A DNA stretch of 64,000 bases, from NCBI GenBank assembly GCA_040954595.2, contig CM082584.2, positions 10,044,001 to 10,108,000 on the forward strand, read 5' to 3'. Below are positions 52,891 through 64,000 of the stretch, piece by piece (position 1 is the first letter of the stretch; each line of letters opens with the position of its first letter). Made by a program: the position numbers and the translations under genes. This stretch comes from Balanoglossus misakiensis (Eukaryota > Hemichordata). Below the pieces are notes generated by a model, which was given only the letters and a program-made list of their open reading frames with translations, did not search any database and was not told the origin of the DNA.

Positions 52891-55800
52891 TCTCTATTCC
52901 CGGAACACTTCCCCTGCAGAGGTTAATATGAATTAGAGTTATCATTCGTTTTAATCCTGTAGCTATCAATACTCTGCCCGCAATACATAACTAACTAAAT
53001 TTTCATGGCTGGCCGAGGGCATTTACTGTAATCACTTCTGACTTTAACCTTGCGGCGGTTTTCACACTGCATCTCTCGGATAATAATCTAATACCAGACA
53101 CATATCATATATCAAATTATTAATGTTATCGTAAGAGGAAAAAAATTCACAAAGTGAATGCTAAATATTCTCTTGGCTATTTTTAACTGTGCTGATTAAT
53201 TTGGGGTGTAGAGAAGACGACACATGACGTTGGTGTTACTGAATTTCACCAACGATGTGAAATCGCGTGTGAAACCAAAAACCATTCCGAGGCCACGCAG
53301 GATTTGGCTGCGTTTTTGTCTAAATATTTGTCAAAAGTGGAAACATCACTAGTTTCAAAATACCGCTGTCTGGTCTAACCGAGAGCTGATTTGATTTCCT
53401 TTCGTATTTATCCATCCGACATAGCAAACGCGCTGTTTCCTGTCGGTGGACAAAAGTCTATATCGCTTTATTTTTTTCAGACGACAGAATCTGAGCTGAA
53501 AGTTATAGTTTCACAGTATGCATCGGAGTTTCGCCCCGGATACATCTTGACACGCTCGTATGAACTCTCGACAATGACTCACAAACTTTTTGTGCCAATT
53601 ATGTCTTTTTAAAGTTCAATACGGCCAATTGTTTCGGTGATAGATTGTAGTATACCGCTGTTGTACATCGAAACACCGTGTACGTTAAACATTCATGTAC
53701 CTATAGGGATTCGCTTCAGCTGTCACGGAAATATGATAGTGTCGTGTTTTGCATAGTGTGTTGATTATTTATTTTCTCGCCGTCGGTTTATTGTTTCCTT
53801 ATTCTCCTCGTTAAAGATCGCGACCACACTACCGCTAAACGGCTACGGTGATTTCAAAACAAATAGTTCAATTTACTACAGACACAAAATCTTTGCTGTT
53901 GATACTGTAGCATCCGTGTGCATCTGTTCCAAGGACAATCAGGGCAGGAGCGAGCACTTTTGAGCAATCATGCCGGGCACACTGAAGCCATTAACTTTGT
54001 ATCTAGACGTGTGTAGCCTGCGATTAATTGTACATCGATATGTCGCGGCGGAGTTTGAATGGATCGCTTTCTTGTCCAAATTTAAGGTTTAATATGCAAG
54101 TATCACACAGAAAAGAATGCGACAGAAGCATGTTGGATGGAGGTGGGTTATGGGGTTATCCCGTATCGGAATGATTAGTAACGGATCGTGACTGAGCTAA
54201 TTCAATTTGGAAATGTTATATCTCTGGCGAGAGATCGGGTTTTCTTCATGTCATGTCGGTCTTGCAATATTTGAAAAATAACAGGTCGCTCTGAGCGTGG
54301 CATTGTATATTGCTTCAACTCAAAGACACAAGCACCTTCACGTGTACATAGCTATAACTCAACAGGTTTTTGTTGCTCTGAGCCGTTGCTTAAGCTATGT
54401 AAGTACGCTAGTGTGATGACGGATCTGTATTTTGACCTGACAGTAACCTTTCAGGAAGTACAAATCAAGTACGTTGTATAGTGGCGGCGGAGAGAATAAT
54501 TTATGCGGTGTAAACCACACAGTGTACTATTGCTTGGCCAATTTCAGATTCAGCGCATGACTGACTCGTGAAATAATAACACGTTTGTCGGGACATGGCG
54601 GCAAAAACTGTCATTGATTTGACGGACTTCCTATTTTAATGTTACTGCTGACACATTCTTTGTAAAATGTATCATATATTTCCTTTTATGTTGTTCGCTT
54701 GTGTGCCTGTATCCCAATCAATTACTGTATATGACCCGGTAAAGAAAAACGTGAATGCACGTCATGTACAGACGACAAACATTACACTTTTAAATAATAC
54801 GAGTGTCTGTGGTTAACGACAGTTTCATGTCTGGATTTTGATGGGTATGGCAATGTGATCCGGCAGCTCTCTATAATGTATTTCTCGTTTAATATACAAA
54901 TCAGAATAGCCAAGCACATTTAGATGATGATGACGATGTTTGATGTCTGATTTGTACACACGGTTCGTAAAGTGCACTGATGGTGGGCGTCGGACATGAA
55001 CTTAGGCACTCAGTGAGTAATACATGAACTTTAACCACCAAAATTAAATTCTGACACGCGGTGATGTCCAACTCATTGGGCATATACAATTTCATCGCGG
55101 CAGGATGGCATTTTAAGCTGCACGAATAATTTTATCAAGTCGTGGGAATTTGTCGTATAATACAGAAAGTCTGAGTCGTGCCTATACTAGTAGTCAATTT
55201 GCACAACAGCATAAGGCTGTCTATATCTTACTTGTATTCACCTCGTACACTGCGAGGTTTCTGCGGGTATTTTTGTCATTCATTTAAAAATAGATGAACG
55301 GTGGTGCAATATGACTTTGACACACAAATAGAGATGGCGGTCGTGTATGCCACAAATACTTATGGCGGCCATGTGTGTGACACCATAAGGCCAAAAAGTG
55401 TCATTATTAGCAAGATCAGTCTGCAGTCTTTTGTGTCGTTTCTGAAATTACGTCATCCTGTCCTGTCGTCTTTGTGTGTACGGTCATGCTGGACACTGAT
55501 AAATGGTCTAATGTAATCTTCGTCAAACTTTTGGAATCTGCACGATGTGAACCTTAACCAGTCGCGTCGGCTTCTTTGGGCAAAATAAGACATGCCATAA
55601 AGGCGAGACCTGTGTTGTGTGTTTTTTTTTCAAGGGAAAAGAAGGTGAAATGTGTTTGTTATTTTGTGGCGCAAACGTGTAAATACGAGTACATATATAC
55701 ACGAGCAAACCCATGATCATTTCAGACTAAGTTGGTTCATTAAAAAACGTGTGGTTTGCTACCTTTTAATCGGAAGCTTCACGGCTTTTGTCTCATGCAT

Positions 55801-56617
55801 ATCGTGCTGGATGTCGAGTTTTGTCAGTCTCAAGCACGAAGTGTAAACATGTAAACAGTTCCACGATACAGTTTTCTCAGTGTTCGCGCCCACTTTTTGT
55901 TATCAGTGTGTGCACACGTCCAGGGTATCACTTTCGTCGGAACCGACCGGTTCAGTAACCGCGCAGTGAACCGATAAGGGTTCTGTCGGCACGTTGACTC
56001 TTCCCCTAGAGTGCCATTTTCCCACAGAATGGGTTTACAATGATGAGTAGACCCAACCCTTTTGCCTGTAAGCAGCCTCACAAAGGGATCAGTCAGTATA
56101 CCACGAGCGCAGAGGCAACGAGCTCGTAATGTTTACTTGCACGACGAGCTGCACAAATCCGCGGTCAAAGACTGAAGACACGTTTGAGATGTCTTAAGTT
56201 CTTTAATTACGAGAATATGTGGGCGTGAAATGTTGTAGTTTTGCGTTTGGATAATTAGTAATTATCATGACCCGCGAAAGTCCACCACAAGTATATCACA
56301 CATATCGCATCACATCATGTCATATCATATATCATATCCCATATTATGTTACATCATATCATGATATCGCAAAACCATGCCATACATGTATTTGTACATT
56401 GAAATTGTCTCTTCAGTGATGACATATTTCCACGGACTACCAGCGCATATTTCTACGATGAGGTAAATCCTACGACAGATGTATCAGTAGTCAACACCTG
56501 GGCCCATGATGTAATCGCCTTCAATTGTCGAAAAGCGGTTACGTCCAGCGCAAACAATGGTGTCCTTCATTTATTGTTGAAAGGTTGGTTTGATCCAGTC
56601 CAGTGCAAAGAACTCGG
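52891..56617. other. Non-coding sequence upstream of the M28 gene
   Basis: AT-rich sequence without supported genes, with an imperfect CATAT-type repeat at 56291-56370. The final 200 bp before 56822 are the likely promoter and 5' UTR of the M28 gene. Confidence 0.4.
56291..56370 (+). repeat. Imperfect ATCATAT/CATCATAT repeat
   Basis: Degenerate CATAT, CATCA and ATCATAT units run for about 80 bp, starting about 330 bp upstream of the M28 TATA candidate. Confidence 0.7.
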
Positions 56618-56626
56618 TTTATATAG
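56618..56626 (+). promoter_or_regulatory. Candidate TATA box of the M28 gene
   Basis: TTTATATAG lies about 200 bp before the exon 1 start codon and overlaps a perfect 12-bp palindrome, AGAGTCGACTCT (56625-56636). The spacing would give a start site near 56,650 and a 5' UTR of about 170 bp without an obvious intron. Confidence 0.4.
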
Positions 56627-56821
56627 AGTCGACTCTGGACTGATTCAAAACAAACTGAGTGTGCAAATCATCAAGGTCTTCCAGTATCTACCAAACACCA
56701 AACTCTCCGCTCGGACACCAAGGCCATAATCCACCAAGACAGCTTAATCGGCCACAGCTCGCCGTGTATACTACTGTTCAGGCATCGACTCCTCGCCGAG
56801 GTTTGGCACTGAGCTTATAAC

Positions 56822-56870
56822 ATGTCGATAATCGCGCCATTAATTTTTGTCTACGCCGCCCTTGTTAACG
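56822..56870 (+). CDS. M28 gene exon 1: signal peptide
   Basis: The exon encodes 16 residues beginning MSIIAPLIFVYAA, a short hydrophobic leader, and ends AACG|GTAAGG in phase 1. The ATG has A at -3 (aac before ATG). The first base of the next codon joins exon 2 to give Asp17. Confidence 0.8.
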
Positions 56871-59800
56871 GTAAGGCATACTGTTTAGCCGATCATTCAG
56901 AGCACGTTCTCCGTCAGTGAGTTTGATTGAGCGCTCTGGTGACCTTACATAAGGACAACAAATCAACACCACTTTATGACGACTTCAGAAGTCCCTGAAA
57001 TTCGATGGGGCTCACAAGATCACCTACTTAAGACACTCCAAAGCCCATTACGTCCAATTTACGTCTTCCAAGGAACAATGGTCGACTATAGCACATGTTT
57101 TTGTTTTGCCCACAAAAATCTGTTAAAAGTATTTGCCGAGTTCAGACAAATAGACCATTTTCTGAACTCCAAGAGAAGTTGCGAGGTATCGCGTGGCTAG
57201 GCAGTTTATATGAGAGGACATTCTCATATCAATAATGAAAAGGTAAACAGTGACAAACAGATTCAGTCGCTACATACACAAGCACTTACTCCAGCTCTTC
57301 CAAGCCACTAATATATCCACCATTTAATCTCCTCTCAATCTCACAGATCTGTACGTGAAATGCCAGACCCAGGTCACCATCAGCAAAACAGAAGCCCAGC
57401 TTCCCGTGTACAACGAGACCGCCGAGATTCTGCGGGAAAATCTGGCCGAATACTTCAGTACACCACGACACCATTTGGCACCGCAGTTCAAGCAGAGGGC
57501 AAAAGATTTCATCTGGGATTCTTTCCTTAATTACGGGATGAGAGTGGAAAATCAGACATTTGAAACGGAAAATAAAATGGTAAGTGGCAATTATACGTGC
57601 ATAATATCCGGGCGGGGGAGGGGGATTTAAACCATAATCTGATTATGATCTAGTTGAGCAAATGTGTCATCACGTGATTCTCCTCAATTTGTCAAGCCTT
57701 GCACCGAGGGACCGTCTCATCCAAAGTGTCTGCATCATCGCCGCCATGTATAACCTTAACAACAGAGCATATAGCAAAGTGGGATTGGACAATGTTGTGC
57801 ACAGTGGGTAACAACACAACACAAGACCTCTATTTATATAGTTGAAGTGCATTGACATGCTTCCATTGCATGTAGATTTAAGCCAGCATTTTGAAGAGCA
57901 AAGACGAGGAGAATACTTTTTATCTGACAGGCTCGAGTGGCCGAGTTTTGTAAGTGGGGAGGGGGGTGAGTCACTTCCGCTGATGAAGAGAATATCGTTC
58001 CAGGAATGACGCAGACATCTACCGTAATTTTAAGCATTGACTTATGTCAGCAAGATACGTGTACCAGGGTACATGCAATTAGCTAGCTACATACTCCCAT
58101 CTAGAATTCTAGAATTTACTAAAACTACAATCTATACATTGGCGAACATAAAGGGTATATAACGCATACGTGACAGTATTATGCGTCGTCATAGACAGTG
58201 ACCCTACTGTCTGTGGTATCCTACACATAGCAATCAAACTGATATCCACGTATTCCCATCACGTATTGTTCATTTTCGGGTCGTTGCACTAGACGCGAGG
58301 AGAAAGATTGTAGTAACCCTTCTATAGTAAAGGCTAGGAAAGTGTTATTGAATCAGCTTTTACGATGGTGGGGTAATATAGAAAGGCGGGGTAGGCTGCA
58401 TTTCGCGGAATTTCAATTATATTATTTTTCGTTGGACGTGATGTCGATTTTTCCATTTACATAAATGTGTTTCGTCATTCTTTGTTAGCAAAACTGTCAC
58501 TCTAGCCTTCAATTAATCAATACATGAAGTCTCATATCCCCCTTTTCTTGCAGTATCCTGGTGACAACATAATCGGTATCGTTGAGGGCGAATACGCCGG
58601 CACCTCCAAAGACAAGATTACACTCGTGGGGGCGCACTACGACACAAACAGAAACACAAACGGAGTGGACGACAACGGTTCGGGTGTTGCCGCCATGCTT
58701 GAAGTCGCCAAAGAGCTGACGAAGAGGGAGTGTAAACATAAATACACAACGATATTCGTGGCTTTCGACATGGACGAAACTGAACAAGGTAAACTTTATG
58801 ATCTCTCAATTAACTTGCATCAAACCATACACGAACAAGTTTTGTTCAGTGCTTTGGTAAAGGCATCATTTAATATTAATATATTTTGTCTTTGCAGCGG
58901 ATTCCATATCGGCGTGTTTCAGTCGAATAACGTGCGGTTGTTCATCGTTCTTGTCAAACTGGCTCTACCCGTACCTCGAAAAGGCAGACGATCCCAAGAT
59001 GCACGGCGCCATCATACTGGAGTCCATTATGAACTTTGACGACAACGAGAACACGCAAGATATCCAGCACTATAGAGTGAGTGGTCACATGACCTTGTGG
59101 CCCTTGATATTTTAATCATACATGTCAAAAGTGGATTCCAAATACACGTATATGAAGCATGCGTTCGTTTTGTTAATTGCAACGTTGGGGGCGTTTTTCA
59201 GAATTTTATTTAACTAGCAGACGACCCAACCGCAACTTATTTTGGCTATTATCATTCGCAGAATTTCGAGAATATCGGAGACATTGAAGCCAATGGTTAC
59301 AAGGGAGACTTCCTTGGACTAATCAGCAGGAAAGCTGATGCCGATTTGGCCAGCGTCATTGTAGAAAATTGGCGGACATTACCGGAACAGAAGTACAAGA
59401 TTCAAAATCTACAACTCAATATTGAAGGTACCTTCTAGCTTATTTATGACAAATAACTACGGTATAGATTCGTTCGATTCGTGGTTTTTGGGGGTATGAG
59501 CAATGCAACGGATGCATTCCTGATATTTTATCATCAGAGTCGATCTAGTTGAATGTTTCAAGATTCGCGATTCATGTCTGGTGAAAGGGAAATATTTATT
59601 CTGGATAGTTTGTTATCTGCTTGTTAATGTTATATCTGATGCTACATCCAATTGTCTCAGTCACTACTCTCCCGTCTTGGCTTTGCGCTATATTGAATCA
59701 CGATGTCTCGATCTTGCATCTTAAGGAGTTCCAACGGTCTACGATCAAACAATGCACTCCTATTTCATGCAAAGCGAGCATTTTAACTTCTGGAACGAGG

Positions 59801-60504
59801 ACGGTATGAAAGCTGTTTACCTGACCGACACCCGTAAGTAATCGTACAACTTTTTTTTATTATTATGATGGGTACGGCTAAGCTGAGTTTGGATGGGACA
59901 TAATTCATTACATCATCAAGTTATTTACACCTACTGGAACTCTACTCTACCTACTGGTCTTCACTTCCCGCAGACCGTACAGAAAAGGAACACGTATTTC
60001 GAGAGAGAATATTTGTATAATTCCTCCCCATCCTCAGCACATGCAGTATTCACTTTTTTCCCCTTTCTCATTTCAAGGTGAGGCCCGCGGTATAATGAAG
60101 GAATGTTACCACGACCCTTGCGACAACCTGGACCGCCTCACCGACGATAAACTGCGCTTCCTGGCCAAGACTGTCCGTACCCTAACAAACTCACTGCACG
60201 ACTTGAGGCAGACTGATTTTGATACATGTAAACCAGGTGAAGTAGCCCATTTTTGGCCAAATTCACATTATTACAGGAACTATGCTATTTTACACCTCAT
60301 TTTCTTACAAATGTGATATCCAGCTCTGTCAATTGCTAGATCAATGCTTAATGATCGTATCAATTTTACTATACAGAACTGAAACCAAACGATGACCTTG
60401 ATCTTGTCGTGCAGACTGGTCATCTGGGCTCCGGAACAGGAAACGTCCTGCCGAACATTGGTCTAATCACCATGGTAGCCCTCGCCTTGAAGACAGCGTT
60501 TTAA
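56822..60504 (+). CDS. Secreted, probably GPI-anchored M28-family zinc metallopeptidase, eight exons
   Basis: Eight exons join into a 418-residue product: 56822-56870, 57347-57579, 58554-58788, 58898-59076, 59262-59427, 59726-59833, 60078-60236 and 60377-60504. All introns are GT-AG, with phases 1, 0, 1, 0, 1, 1, 1, and the 1257 coding bases close exactly in frame. The protein has a signal peptide, an N-terminal helical region, then the co-catalytic zinc aminopeptidase fold. GAHYDT gives H122 and D124; GVDDNGSG gives the bridging D133; FDMDE gives E169; LESIMN gives E214; CYHDPCDN gives H335. SEHFNFW (from 304) is the usual substrate-side motif. M28 enzymes release amino acids or act as carboxypeptidases outside cells or in lysosomes; the substrate here is unknown. 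Two oddities are D168, where the general-base Glu normally sits, and E214, where the ligand is usually Asp. The last ~20 residues are hydrophobic after a Gly/Ser-rich stretch, like a GPI signal. Confidence 0.9.
57347..57579 (+). CDS. M28 gene exon 2: N-terminal helical region
   Basis: The acceptor is TCACAG|AT and the donor ATG|GTAAGT. It encodes residues 17-94, including LRENLAEYFSTPRH and RAKDFIWDSF. This is the amphipathic helical segment that precedes the catalytic domain in M28 proteins. N-glycosylation sequons occur at NET and NQT. Reverse-strand open frames over this exon are shadows. Confidence 0.85.
58554..58788 (+). CDS. M28 gene exon 3: zinc-site core
   Basis: The acceptor is TTCTTGCAG and the donor CAAG|GTAAAC. 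It encodes residues 95-172 and carries three metal-site motifs: GAHYDT, GVDDNGSG and FDMDE. The second acidic residue, E169, is the expected zinc ligand. The preceding residue is Asp rather than the usual Glu base. Confidence 0.93.
58898..59076 (+). CDS. M28 gene exon 4
   Basis: The acceptor is TCTTTGCAG and the donor AGA|GTGAGT. It encodes residues 173-232, including a Cys-rich CFSRITCGCSS stretch where most relatives have a Gly-Ser motif, then NWLYPYL and the metal-site segment IILESIMNF (E214). The nearby inner acceptor TTTCAG at about 58,920 would bring in an immediate stop and is not used. Confidence 0.85.
59262..59427 (+). CDS. M28 gene exon 5
   Basis: The acceptor is TTCGCAG and the donor GAAG|GTACCT. 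It encodes residues 233-287, the segment between the third and fourth metal motifs, including GDFLGLISRKADADLAS. Confidence 0.85.
59726..59833 (+). CDS. M28 gene exon 6: SEHFNFW substrate-side motif
   Basis: The acceptor is CATCTTAAG|GA and the donor CCC|GTAAGT. It encodes residues 288-323. SEHFNFWNEDGMKAVYLTDT corresponds to the SDHxxFW...AVxxTD segment conserved in M28 enzymes. Confidence 0.87.
60078..60236 (+). CDS. M28 gene exon 7: last zinc ligand
   Basis: The acceptor is CATTTCAAG|GT and the donor CCAG|GTGAAG. It encodes residues 324-376. ECYHDPCDNLDRLT contains H335, the final zinc ligand, between two cysteines that may form a disulfide. Confidence 0.9.
60377..60504 (+). CDS. M28 gene exon 8: C-terminal tail with GPI-like signal
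   Basis: The acceptor is CTATACAG|AA and the exon ends in TAA. It encodes residues 377-418. A GHLGSGTGN stretch offers small residues for an anchor site, followed by about 19 mostly hydrophobic residues to the stop, as in GPI-anchored ectoenzymes. Confidence 0.85.
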
Positions 60505-63500
60505 AACAAGCAAACTGCAAGACGCGAGGACAACGACACTCGCACGAAAATATTTCGCCGTCACCACCGGCAAGGAGATTAATGCACTGTTACCAAGTCG
60601 TTTCAAGATGTTTATTGGGCTGCGTCGTACATCTGTAGTTTCAAGTGGTGTGCAGTTGTTAATTTACGTTTCTGTTGCAGTCATTGTGATATTCTGGAAT
60701 ATTTTCACTGGCATACTGTGTATAGAATGTGTTGTCCTATTCAATTTTGTTATTGAGCGAAGCTAACAACACAACACGTAGCTTATCAAGTTGAATGCCC
60801 AACAAATCAGTGGCCATGATTTGAAAACACAAGGTTTAACATATAAACCTCCTATAGATAATCAGATGGGCTACCAATGCTGTCAGTAAAGTTTCTAGTT
60901 CATTTATTAGTCACTCAGTAAAAACTTATTTAGCAGATCTAGTATTTGATCTTAAATCATACATTTGATGATTTTTTAAAGTGTGCAACAGTGTTGTCAT
61001 AAGCTTTGCGTTCACCATGAATTTGTAAAACAGATTTCAAGTTGTAAATATACATTTTGCTATAATATTTGGCTACAAACTTTACAGTGTGACGTCAACT
61101 TTGTGACGTATTTATGAGAAATCAGAAATTCTGTGAATTCAAATTCTGCGTCTGACAAAGAGAAGGCGCCTTTCATTGCAACCAATTCTTGTCAACTGTC
61201 AGAACGTTTCGCCTGGTCGACTCAACTGTAAATGTAAATTTTGTAAATGTTTGCAAAGGGAGCGGAAAATCTGAAATGCTATGCTATATGTTACCAGGGA
61301 AGCACCTTGAAGCAATTAACACTTTTTCCCCCTCAGTTCTTCATGTAAAACTGAGTAGAGATTCTGTACGTACCGAAGGATATTTTCCAATTTAAGCGCA
61401 GGTAAACTGTCTTTCAAGATTTTAACCGAATGCACGATGTCAAGTCAAGTTAGACATGAAAAAAGTGATGCTGTTTTGAAGCAGGGTATTAAATGACTGA
61501 GATATTTACCTTTTAATTTTTTAATTAACAGCTTACGGTCTCCTATGCAAATAAGTCACTGGTACCGTGATATAGTCAATGATCTAGCCAATCACAGATT
61601 AGTTCACTTTGGTGGACACTCGAAAAGCGCGCCATCACATTGCCATTAGAAGACTTATGCATATATGGGCATCTGTAAAGTAGAGATGATCATATTTTCT
61701 TTAACTTGTTATAGTGATTTGGTCTCACGCCAAAGAAAGATCAGGTGATTTCTTTTTAAACTTAAAGCTCTTTTGTTTTAGTTAGAAATGATAATTTTAT
61801 AATGAGACTTTGTAATACACATTTTGGGAGGGTCAACGTATAAGGAAGGCGGTGATGTTCTATTCCTTCTTATGGGTGCTAAGTTGGTCCCTCGTATGCA
61901 ATTCTGGGGTCGTTATGACACAGTACTCGATAAAACCTTCCATTTTTTTCGGAGAAATACTCTGTGCCTTCTGTGTGCAGTTATGTTTGTTTGTTCAGCA
62001 ACACAGTTCTTACAAAATGTAGATTTGTGAACGATGTACAATCTGAACATAGAGGGCGTTGTCAAGGAGATTATTCTGCGCTTGTGGAACTTGATCAGTG
62101 AAGGGGTAACGTGTTGCTTGCAGACGATAACTGCAACAGGTCGGTCGAGCAGAACTGATCCGTGAGACGCCGGTTTGCCCTTGCATGCAATCACCATAAT
62201 TACTGCACAAAAATGCAAACCATGTCACTTGAACAGTTTAATTCATTGCAGCGAATAGATCAGTAGAGGGTTTTATTTACTGAGTAAGTTTTTGGACGAT
62301 CGAATCATTGTATGCTGATGTATTCCAATAGAGAGCTACATTTTTGTGCAAGCTTTTGAATTTGATTGGAAAAAAAGAAATGACAATAAAATGGTTTTTC
62401 CTCATGCATGGCGGACTTGCTTGACCGGTTTTTGTTTCATCTGCAATGGATGTCGTGTGCACAAGACAGTCGATGACAGATCGATTGATGCGACGCCATA
62501 TTGTGTAAAGAAGCAATCCCATTGGTATGCATCGCACATCTACAATATTTTTAATCTCTCTTTTTGGAATTATACACGATTAAGAATAAAATGTCATCGA
62601 CCTTGCTTTTAATTGGATCTGATATTATTTTGGACGTCGTGCATCGGATGATTGTGAAGCTGCCAATTACGAACTTAACAACAGAGAGGGCGTTTTCGCG
62701 AGACAAATTAAAGTCGCTATCTTTTTACATTATTGCGATATTATTTACTTCAAATGCGTTTCTTACAATATTTGCCTTTCAACAAATCATCTATCACAGA
62801 CTAGACAAACGCCAGGTGGGCCTCTATGTCCTTTGAATCACCGAGAGATATTACGAATTTCCCCCTTTATCGCCCGTCAAGGTTACAGTGACCTGGTTGC
62901 GCGGATGGATAATGATTAGCTGCTGAAGATACGGCCCACCTGCTGCATGGAGATCTCGCGGGATTTCCCGTAAATCTAATCGCGATGGCTCGCTTGAAGG
63001 ATTGCATGTATCGAGATATTGGCGAGGTCAAAAAGTTGAACAAACTGTGATCATCTTTTTGTCTTGTTTACGTACAGGAAGGCAATGTCAATGATTTTTG
63101 TCTCTATCCATTGCTCAAAGCGGTGCAAATACGGGTGTGGTCAAGTCAAACAAAGAGAACGTACTGTTGGAAAACAAGCCTCTACGCATATTGCATGTTT
63201 AAATTATTCTGCGGTTTACTTTGAATTTGTCGTTTCATTGCCTTCTTTGGTGAACAAACATTTAATAACTCTTGAATAAGCAGACTTTTTACTCGTTTTT
63301 ATCACGGTAATATAAAACCTACCGTCACGTGACGTAAGCTGAGATCTCAAGGATAGCCGGTCAATAACACCGGCAAATGAAGTAATTAAAAAGGAAATAA
63401 ATGTCTGGGGTGACGCGAGTCTCAATTATCGTTCAATGACAACCGTTCAAATGTCTTCATTACTGGAATTAAAGACAGCCTGTTAGCATATTCTTCTGGC

Positions 63501-64000
63501 TTGGTTATTACGGTATCTCAGTGATGTTTCGATTGTAAGACTTCATATGATTACGTCAAATCGAGCTACAAACAATTTTTGAAGAACTGTTCTCTCCTCT
63601 CCCCCCCCCCCATCTCTCTCTCCCTCCCACCCTCCCTCGCCCGCTCTGTTATAATTTCAACGGTTTCTTGCAAAAGGTGCGCATTGTCAACTCCCTACGT
63701 CGTGAAATATCTATTCGATTGTCAGGTCCCCCGAGATCCACAAGTGATGACTACTTGCAGCAAATTTGACATGGCGACTGAATGAATTCCAGTGAATAAT
63801 GGAACCGTGTATGCACTCAAGTGAGACCCTAAAAACATCATTCATCACAGATCTGTCACATCCAGTTTATCGCGACTGAAAATTGCTTCAGCCGTCCGTC
63901 CAACGGTGTGCGTGTACCGGGTACATATACCTGTATATAGAAGGCACTGAGAATCTCGGATTACAGTGCCCTTTCATGAGATGTAATGAAATTTGCTCAA
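60505..64000. other. 3' flank of the M28 gene, no further gene seen
   Basis: I saw no canonical AATAAA in the first kilobase after the stop; ATTAAA at 61488-61493 is a candidate. An octamer ATGCAAAT (61545-61552) and CCAATCA (61588-61594) lie close together and could belong to a promoter or enhancer. A pyrimidine tract lies at 63590-63645. The open frames here are short and unlike known proteins. Confidence 0.4.
63590..63645 (+). repeat. Pyrimidine tract with a C11 run
   Basis: A CT-rich stretch (TTCTCTCCTCT, C11, then CTCTCTCTCCCTCCC...) shows strong strand asymmetry, of the kind that can form triplex or act as a slippage site. Confidence 0.9.

Noticed and set aside
57286-57512. Two minus-strand frames over M28 exon 2
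   Set aside because: They are antisense shadows of a confirmed coding exon.
58524-59039. 171-codon open frame running through the M28 exon 3-intron 3-exon 4 region
   Set aside because: It is exon 3 read through an intron; the splice sites and conserved residues after the intron are in the other phase.

Overview
The window looks like nuclear DNA from an animal, most likely a marine invertebrate; the sequence alone does not name the clade. The evidence is spliced genes with GT-AG introns of 109 to 974 bp, a metazoan class A GPCR, tetranucleotide microsatellites, and cut-and-paste DNA transposon remnants with TTAA and TA target sites. It is gene-poor and AT-rich. Coding exons stand out by their G/C-rich third codon positions. 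I see no operons, CRISPR arrays, rRNA genes or convincing tRNA genes.

Layout. From 1 to about 41 kb the DNA is mostly non-coding. It holds a short tandem repeat at the left edge, several microsatellites, a G/C-richer block at 18.4-18.9 kb that ends in a consensus splice donor, and a 1.96 kb TTAA-flanked transposon (33,632-35,590) whose left part carries the beginning of a THAP-type zinc finger. This combination points to a decayed Kolobok-like element. At 41,499-42,590 lies an intronless 363-residue peptide-type rhodopsin-family GPCR. From 42.6 to 49.7 kb the DNA is again mostly non-coding. At 49,716 there is a small signal-peptide exon. At 51,982-52,890 a 455 bp unit is tandemly duplicated, and each copy carries a ~205 bp TA-flanked MITE with long imperfect inverted ends.

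The second well supported gene, at 56,822-60,504 on the plus strand, has eight exons. It encodes a 418-residue secreted M28-family zinc peptidase with a signal peptide and a hydrophobic C-terminus that resembles a GPI-anchor signal. The exon at 49,716 ends in the same splice phase as its first exon and also encodes a signal peptide, so it may be an alternative first exon. Downstream of 60.5 kb I see only non-coding sequence.

The GPCR and the ectopeptidase are separate transcription units; nothing in the sequence ties their functions together. A peptide-type receptor next to a predicted surface peptidase is suggestive at most.
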